The notes below the pieces were generated by a model. That model saw only the letters and a program-made list of their open reading frames with translations. It did no database searches and was not told the origin of the DNA. Below, in pieces: positions 6,017-9,154 of a DNA stretch of 9,154 nt (within the stretch, counting starts at the first letter, position 1; each line of letters begins with the position of its first letter). The stretch is from Candidatus Sulfopaludibacter sp. SbA3 (lineage in GTDB: Bacteria; Acidobacteriota; Vicinamibacteria; Vicinamibacterales; UBA2999): positions 1-9,154 of the forward strand of contig CAMBHC010000081.1 in the NCBI GenBank assembly GCA_945866285.1, given 5' to 3'. Made by a program: the position numbers and the translations under genes.

Positions 6017-6022
6017 AAGGAG
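6017..6022 (+). promoter_or_regulatory. Shine-Dalgarno AAGGAG of the receptor gene
   Basis: AAGGAG stands six bases before the ATG at 6029, near-optimal spacing, and fixes this start. Confidence 0.75.
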
Positions 6023-6028
6023 TCGTCT

Positions 6029-8902
6029 ATGAATTGGAAGTCTTGGAGTGTGGTGTTGAGTTCGCTGGCGCTGGCTATTGCGCTGGCGGGCTCGGCGGAG
6101 GCGCAGCAACAGACCGGTGCAATTACGGGCCGGGCGACGGACGCCAGCGGAGGGGCCTTGCCCGGCGTCACGGTATCAATTGCCAGTCCCAACATGATCG
6201 GCGGAGCGCGCACGACGGTCTCGAATGAGCAGGGCGTGTATCGCTTCACGCTGCTGTCGGGTGGCCAGTACAAGGTGTCGTTCGAGTTGCCGGGTTTCGC
6301 TACCCTGAACATCGAAGGCGTCAACCTGAATGCCGGCGCGACGGCCACGATCAACGGCAAGCTGGAAGTGGCGACGCTGCAGGAAAGCGTGACGGTCACG
6401 AGCCAGTCACCGACCATCGACCTCGAATCGGCGAATGTCGCGGTCAACTGGGATCAGCAGAAGCTTGACGATCTGCCATCCAGCCGCAGCCTCACGGCGC
6501 TGGTGTCGATGATTCCGGGTCTCTATGCGACCTCGTTGGACGTGGGCGGGTCGAGCTTCGGCACCGGCTCGGGCCCTGGCGCGCGCACGTTCGGACGCGC
6601 CGGCGGCGGCGTGGTCAGCTATGACGGCATGATCTGGGACCAGACCTACGGCGACTTCGGCACGTACGAAGAAGCGCAGATCACGACGGCGGCCAAGGGC
6701 GCTGACGCCATGAATCCCGGCGTGACCATGAACCTGGTGGTCAAGTCTGGCGGTAATACGTTCAAGGGTCTTGGCTCGGCCAACTACCAGTCGGGCGATT
6801 TCCAGGGTACCAACGTCACCTCCGAGTTGCTGGCCAAGGGCTACGCGCCCGGCGTCAACAAGTTCACCAGCCAGAAGGACTTCTACGGCGAAATCGGCGG
6901 CCCGGTGCTGAAGGACCGCCTGTGGTTCTACGCGAGCCACCGCGACGCCGAGTCCGGCCAGCTGATTCCTGGCTTCATCCAGTTGTCGGACAAGCAGCAG
7001 GTTGAGTTCTACACGAAGCTGCAGGACCCGACGCTGAAGGTCACCTACCAGGTGACCAAGAGCAACAAGTTCGAGGCCATGGGCCAGGTCGGCCGCAAGT
7101 GGCAGCCCTACCGCACGGCCAGCCGCTTTGTGCCGCTCGAATCGACGCAGAACCAGGACTCGTTCTCGCTGGTCGGACCGTCGTTCAAGTGGCTGTCGAT
7201 CCTGTCGTCGCGCGCCACTTTCGATGCCAGCCTGCAGCGTGGCGGCTACTGGTGGCCGGACGTGCCATGGACGACCGACGTGCGCAAGAGCGACCTGTCA
7301 ACGACGGCCGTGCGCGGCGCGTTCCTCGAAACCGATCGGATGCCTCGGCGCTGGCAGTACGGCGCAACGTTCACCTACTTCGCCAACGTGTGGGGCAAGA
7401 ACCATGAACTGAAGACGGGCTATCTCGGCTGGCGTAACCTCATCGAAACCGAGAACATCGGCTACCCGAACCAGCAGCAGTACCGCTACCGCAGCGTCGC
7501 CGGCGACGCGGCCTGCAACGAGTCCGCCAACTACGACGGCTGCTTCACGCGGCCCGACTCGGTCCTGGTCTACGACTACCCGAACACCACCGGCTCTGGC
7601 GAGTGGTACAACTCGGCGTACTTCAACGACAAGATCACGCTGAGCCGCAAGTTGACGCTGAATGCCGGCATTCGCTTCGACCGCTACTCGAGCTTCCTGC
7701 CGGAGCAGGGCAACCCGGGCACCGGCCCGTTTGCCACGGCCAACATCTTCGCGGTGAAGGGCGAAGACAACTTCCCGATCTACCAGACGTTCGTGCCGCG
7801 CATTTCCGCCGTCTACGACATCACCGGCGAGGGACGCGTCGCGGTGCGCGCCAGCTACGGCCGCTACGTCGGCGGCAGTTCAGGTGCCTCGGCCAACCCG
7901 GGTCCCGGCGCGGCCGACGTCAACCCGAACGCGATCATCACGCGCACCTACTCGAACTGGGATGGCCGCATTCCCTACGTGCCGGTGCCCGCCAATCTGA
8001 CGTCCACCTCGGGCGGCGGCTTGACGCGTGCGTTCGCGGCTGACCTGAGGGGACCGTTCGTCGAGGAGTACACGACGGGCCTCGATCTTGGCCTGAGCCG
8101 TGTGCTGACGATCCAGTTCAACTACGTCCACAAGAAGGACGGCAACGGCAACCAGGCAATCAACCTGGCGCTGCCGTACGACGCGTACACGCAGACCACG
8201 ACCGGCATCGACCCGGGTCGTGACAACACCACCGGCACCGCCGACGACAAGGTGCTGACCCTCTACTCGGTGCCGCGCACCTACCCGACGTTCGGCCAGA
8301 ACATCGAACGCCTCGTGAAGTCCACCGGCAACAACAGCTACCACGCGTTCGGCACCACGCTGAACAAGCAGTTGTCGAACAACTACACGTTCCTGGTGTC
8401 GTTTGACGCCGACTATCGCGACCTGAAGGACAACACCCCGCGCAACCCGAACGAAGCGCTCTATGGCACCGGCACGGTCACGGGGACCAGCTACGGCGTG
8501 CAGAACTTCGCGTTCGCCAAGCCGTCGTGGAACTATGCCGTGCGCGTCAGCGGCAGCTACAACCTGCCCTGGGGCCTGATGTACTCGACGTCGCTGTTGG
8601 CCCAGAGCGGTGACTACTACTTCCGCGAAGTGCAGATCCGCGACGGCAACAACGTGCTGGTGCCGATTCGTATCGATCCGCAGGCGGGCCGCTACGGGTG
8701 GACGAAGATTTGGGACAACCGCGTCTCGAAGCGATTCAAGACCTGGGGCAACCAGTCGCTCGAAGGCACGTTCGACTTGTTCAACACGTTGAACATCAAC
8801 ACCATCACGGCGCAGACCAATCGCGTGGGCTCGACCTACCTGCAGCCGACGGAAATCATCGCCGCGCGCGTCTTCAAGCTCGGCGTGAAATACCGCTTCT
8901 AA
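6029..8902 (+). CDS. Oar-like TonB-dependent outer-membrane receptor with carboxypeptidase-regulatory domain
   Basis: The 957-residue protein has a signal peptide (1-25, cleavage after AEA). A carboxypeptidase-regulatory-like beta-sandwich covers about 29-113 (GAITGRATDASGGALPGVTVSI, GVYRFTLLSGGQYKVSFELPGF). LQESVTVTS (117-125) follows and resembles a TonB box. A plug domain covers about 130-240 and a large beta-barrel the rest. The C-terminus FKLGVKYRF ends in Phe after alternating residues, the signal recognised by the BAM machinery. Such proteins import large substrates across the outer membrane using TonB energy; Oar-type members are abundant in Acidobacteriota and Bacteroidota. The only two cysteines seen, C496 and C505, lie close together, probably a loop disulfide. 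An Asp/Gly-rich stretch, D728 to D740, looks like a calcium-binding loop. No SusD-like partner lies beside it. The substrate cannot be deduced, though nearby exported peptidases suggest peptides. Confidence 0.92.
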   Translation: MNWKSWSVVLSSLALAIALAGSAEAQQQTGAITGRATDASGGALPGVTVSIASPNMIGGARTTVSNEQGVYRFTLLSGGQYKVSFELPGFATLNIEGVNLNAGATATINGKLEVATLQESVTVTSQSPTIDLESANVAVNWDQQKLDDLPSSRSLTALVSMIPGLYATSLDVGGSSFGTGSGPGARTFGRAGGGVVSYDGMIWDQTYGDFGTYEEAQITTAAKGADAMNPGVTMNLVVKSGGNTFKGLGSANYQSGDFQGTNVTSELLAKGYAPGVNKFTSQKDFYGEIGGPVLKDRLWFYASHRDAESGQLIPGFIQLSDKQQVEFYTKLQDPTLKVTYQVTKSNKFEAMGQVGRKWQPYRTASRFVPLESTQNQDSFSLVGPSFKWLSILSSRATFDASLQRGGYWWPDVPWTTDVRKSDLSTTAVRGAFLETDRMPRRWQYGATFTYFANVWGKNHELKTGYLGWRNLIETENIGYPNQQQYRYRSVAGDAACNESANYDGCFTRPDSVLVYDYPNTTGSGEWYNSAYFNDKITLSRKLTLNAGIRFDRYSSFLPEQGNPGTGPFATANIFAVKGEDNFPIYQTFVPRISAVYDITGEGRVAVRASYGRYVGGSSGASANPGPGAADVNPNAIITRTYSNWDGRIPYVPVPANLTSTSGGGLTRAFAADLRGPFVEEYTTGLDLGLSRVLTIQFNYVHKKDGNGNQAINLALPYDAYTQTTTGIDPGRDNTTGTADDKVLTLYSVPRTYPTFGQNIERLVKSTGNNSYHAFGTTLNKQLSNNYTFLVSFDADYRDLKDNTPRNPNEALYGTGTVTGTSYGVQNFAFAKPSWNYAVRVSGSYNLPWGLMYSTSLLAQSGDYYFREVQIRDGNNVLVPIRIDPQAGRYGWTKIWDNRVSKRFKTWGNQSLEGTFDLFNTLNINTITAQTNRVGSTYLQPTEIIAARVFKLGVKYRF

Positions 8903-8957
8903 GGAAGAGCTCAGGAGAACGGCGAGATCAGGAGCGAGGCGCATCTGGCGCGCTAGT

Positions 8958-9154
8958 CTAGAAGCCGAGCGTGTAGACCACCTTGAAGCTGCGACCGGCT
9001 TCGAGCAGTACGTCCTTCAGGTAGTTCAGGTGATTGCGGTACGACTCGTTCGCGGCATTGTCGAGACGGGCGGTGATGGTGTTCAGCACGCCGCCCCGGT
9101 CGAATGAGTACGACGCGAAGAACCGGGCCGTGGTGTAACCCTCGGTCGGCGTCT
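8958..9154 (-). CDS. TonB-dependent receptor, C-terminal fragment (gene continues past right edge)
   Basis: On the minus strand 64 residues precede a TAG at 8958-8960, and the frame is open to the window edge. The sequence has the typical end of a classical TonB-dependent receptor: YTTARFFASYSF, then ARLDNAANESYRNHLNYLKDVLLEAGRSFKVVYTLGF. The pattern 'L.N..N..YR.HL.YLKD...E.GR.F...Y...F' matches siderophore, vitamin or metal-type receptors (for example FepA/ZnuD-like relatives), and the terminal Phe is the BAM signal. It differs from the Oar-like end of the neighbouring receptor, so it belongs to another subfamily. The two receptor genes are tail to tail, 55 bp apart, with no obvious terminator hairpin between them. 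Substrate is unknown. Confidence 0.85.
   Translation of the reverse strand, partial: TPTEGYTTARFFASYSFDRGGVLNTITARLDNAANESYRNHLNYLKDVLLEAGRSFKVVYTLGF

Noticed and set aside
7880..8944. 354-codon minus-strand open frame inside the receptor gene
   Set aside because: It is antisense to the beta-barrel coding region; its Val/Arg-rich composition is that of a shadow of GC-rich codons.
8903..8957. Possible terminator between the two convergent receptor genes
   Set aside because: Only a weak GCGC-atctg-GCGC pairing is present and no T-tract follows on either strand.

Overview
The window is GC-rich and gene-dense. It most resembles an Acidobacteriota genome, perhaps a Vicinamibacteria-like lineage. 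This is an inference, resting on an Oar-type TonB-dependent receptor with an N-terminal carboxypeptidase-regulatory-like domain, secreted M14 and carboxypeptidase Q-like M28 metallopeptidases, and a multidomain c-di-GMP protein. No rRNA, tRNA, CRISPR array, insertion sequence or phage gene was found.

Layout from left to right. (1) 1-753, minus strand: N-terminal part of an exported M14 zinc carboxypeptidase whose C-terminus lies beyond the left edge. (2) 754-1047: divergent intergenic region with a perfect 14-bp palindrome and a possible promoter. (3) 1048-3411, plus: a membrane protein with HD-GYP, GAF and GGDEF modules, so predicted both to degrade and to make c-di-GMP. Its HD-GYP motif reads HDVGN rather than HDxGK, and its GGDEF signature is AGDEF with an intact I-site. 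(4) 3412-3528: short leader with an extended -10 element and a perfect 12-bp hairpin. (5) 3529-3954, plus: small exported cytochrome c'-like (class II) protein. (6) 3951-5686, minus: a two-gene operon of a carboxypeptidase Q-like M28 peptidase and, coupled by an ATGA overlap, a PCu(A)C-fold protein whose copper ligands appear lost. This operon converges on the cytochrome gene, and the two stop codons share one CTAG. (7) 5687-6028: regulatory region with a consensus -10 placed so that the M28 transcript would be leaderless, a decayed Phd/YefM antitoxin relict, an inverted repeat, and the promoter and leader of the receptor gene. (8) 6029-8902, plus: a 957-residue Oar-like TonB-dependent receptor. 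(9) 8958-9154, minus: the C-terminus of a second TonB-dependent receptor of a different type, running off the right edge.

Taken together, the exported peptidases (M14 and M28) and the two outer-membrane receptors fit a peptide or polymer scavenging lifestyle. The cytochrome c' and PCu(A)C-like proteins are periplasmic accessories, and the c-di-GMP enzyme is a separate signalling unit. The most unusual points are the ligand-less PCu(A)C protein, the altered HD-GYP motif, the predicted leaderless M28 mRNA, the leader hairpins and the antitoxin relict. I found no clear new multi-gene defence or mobile system.
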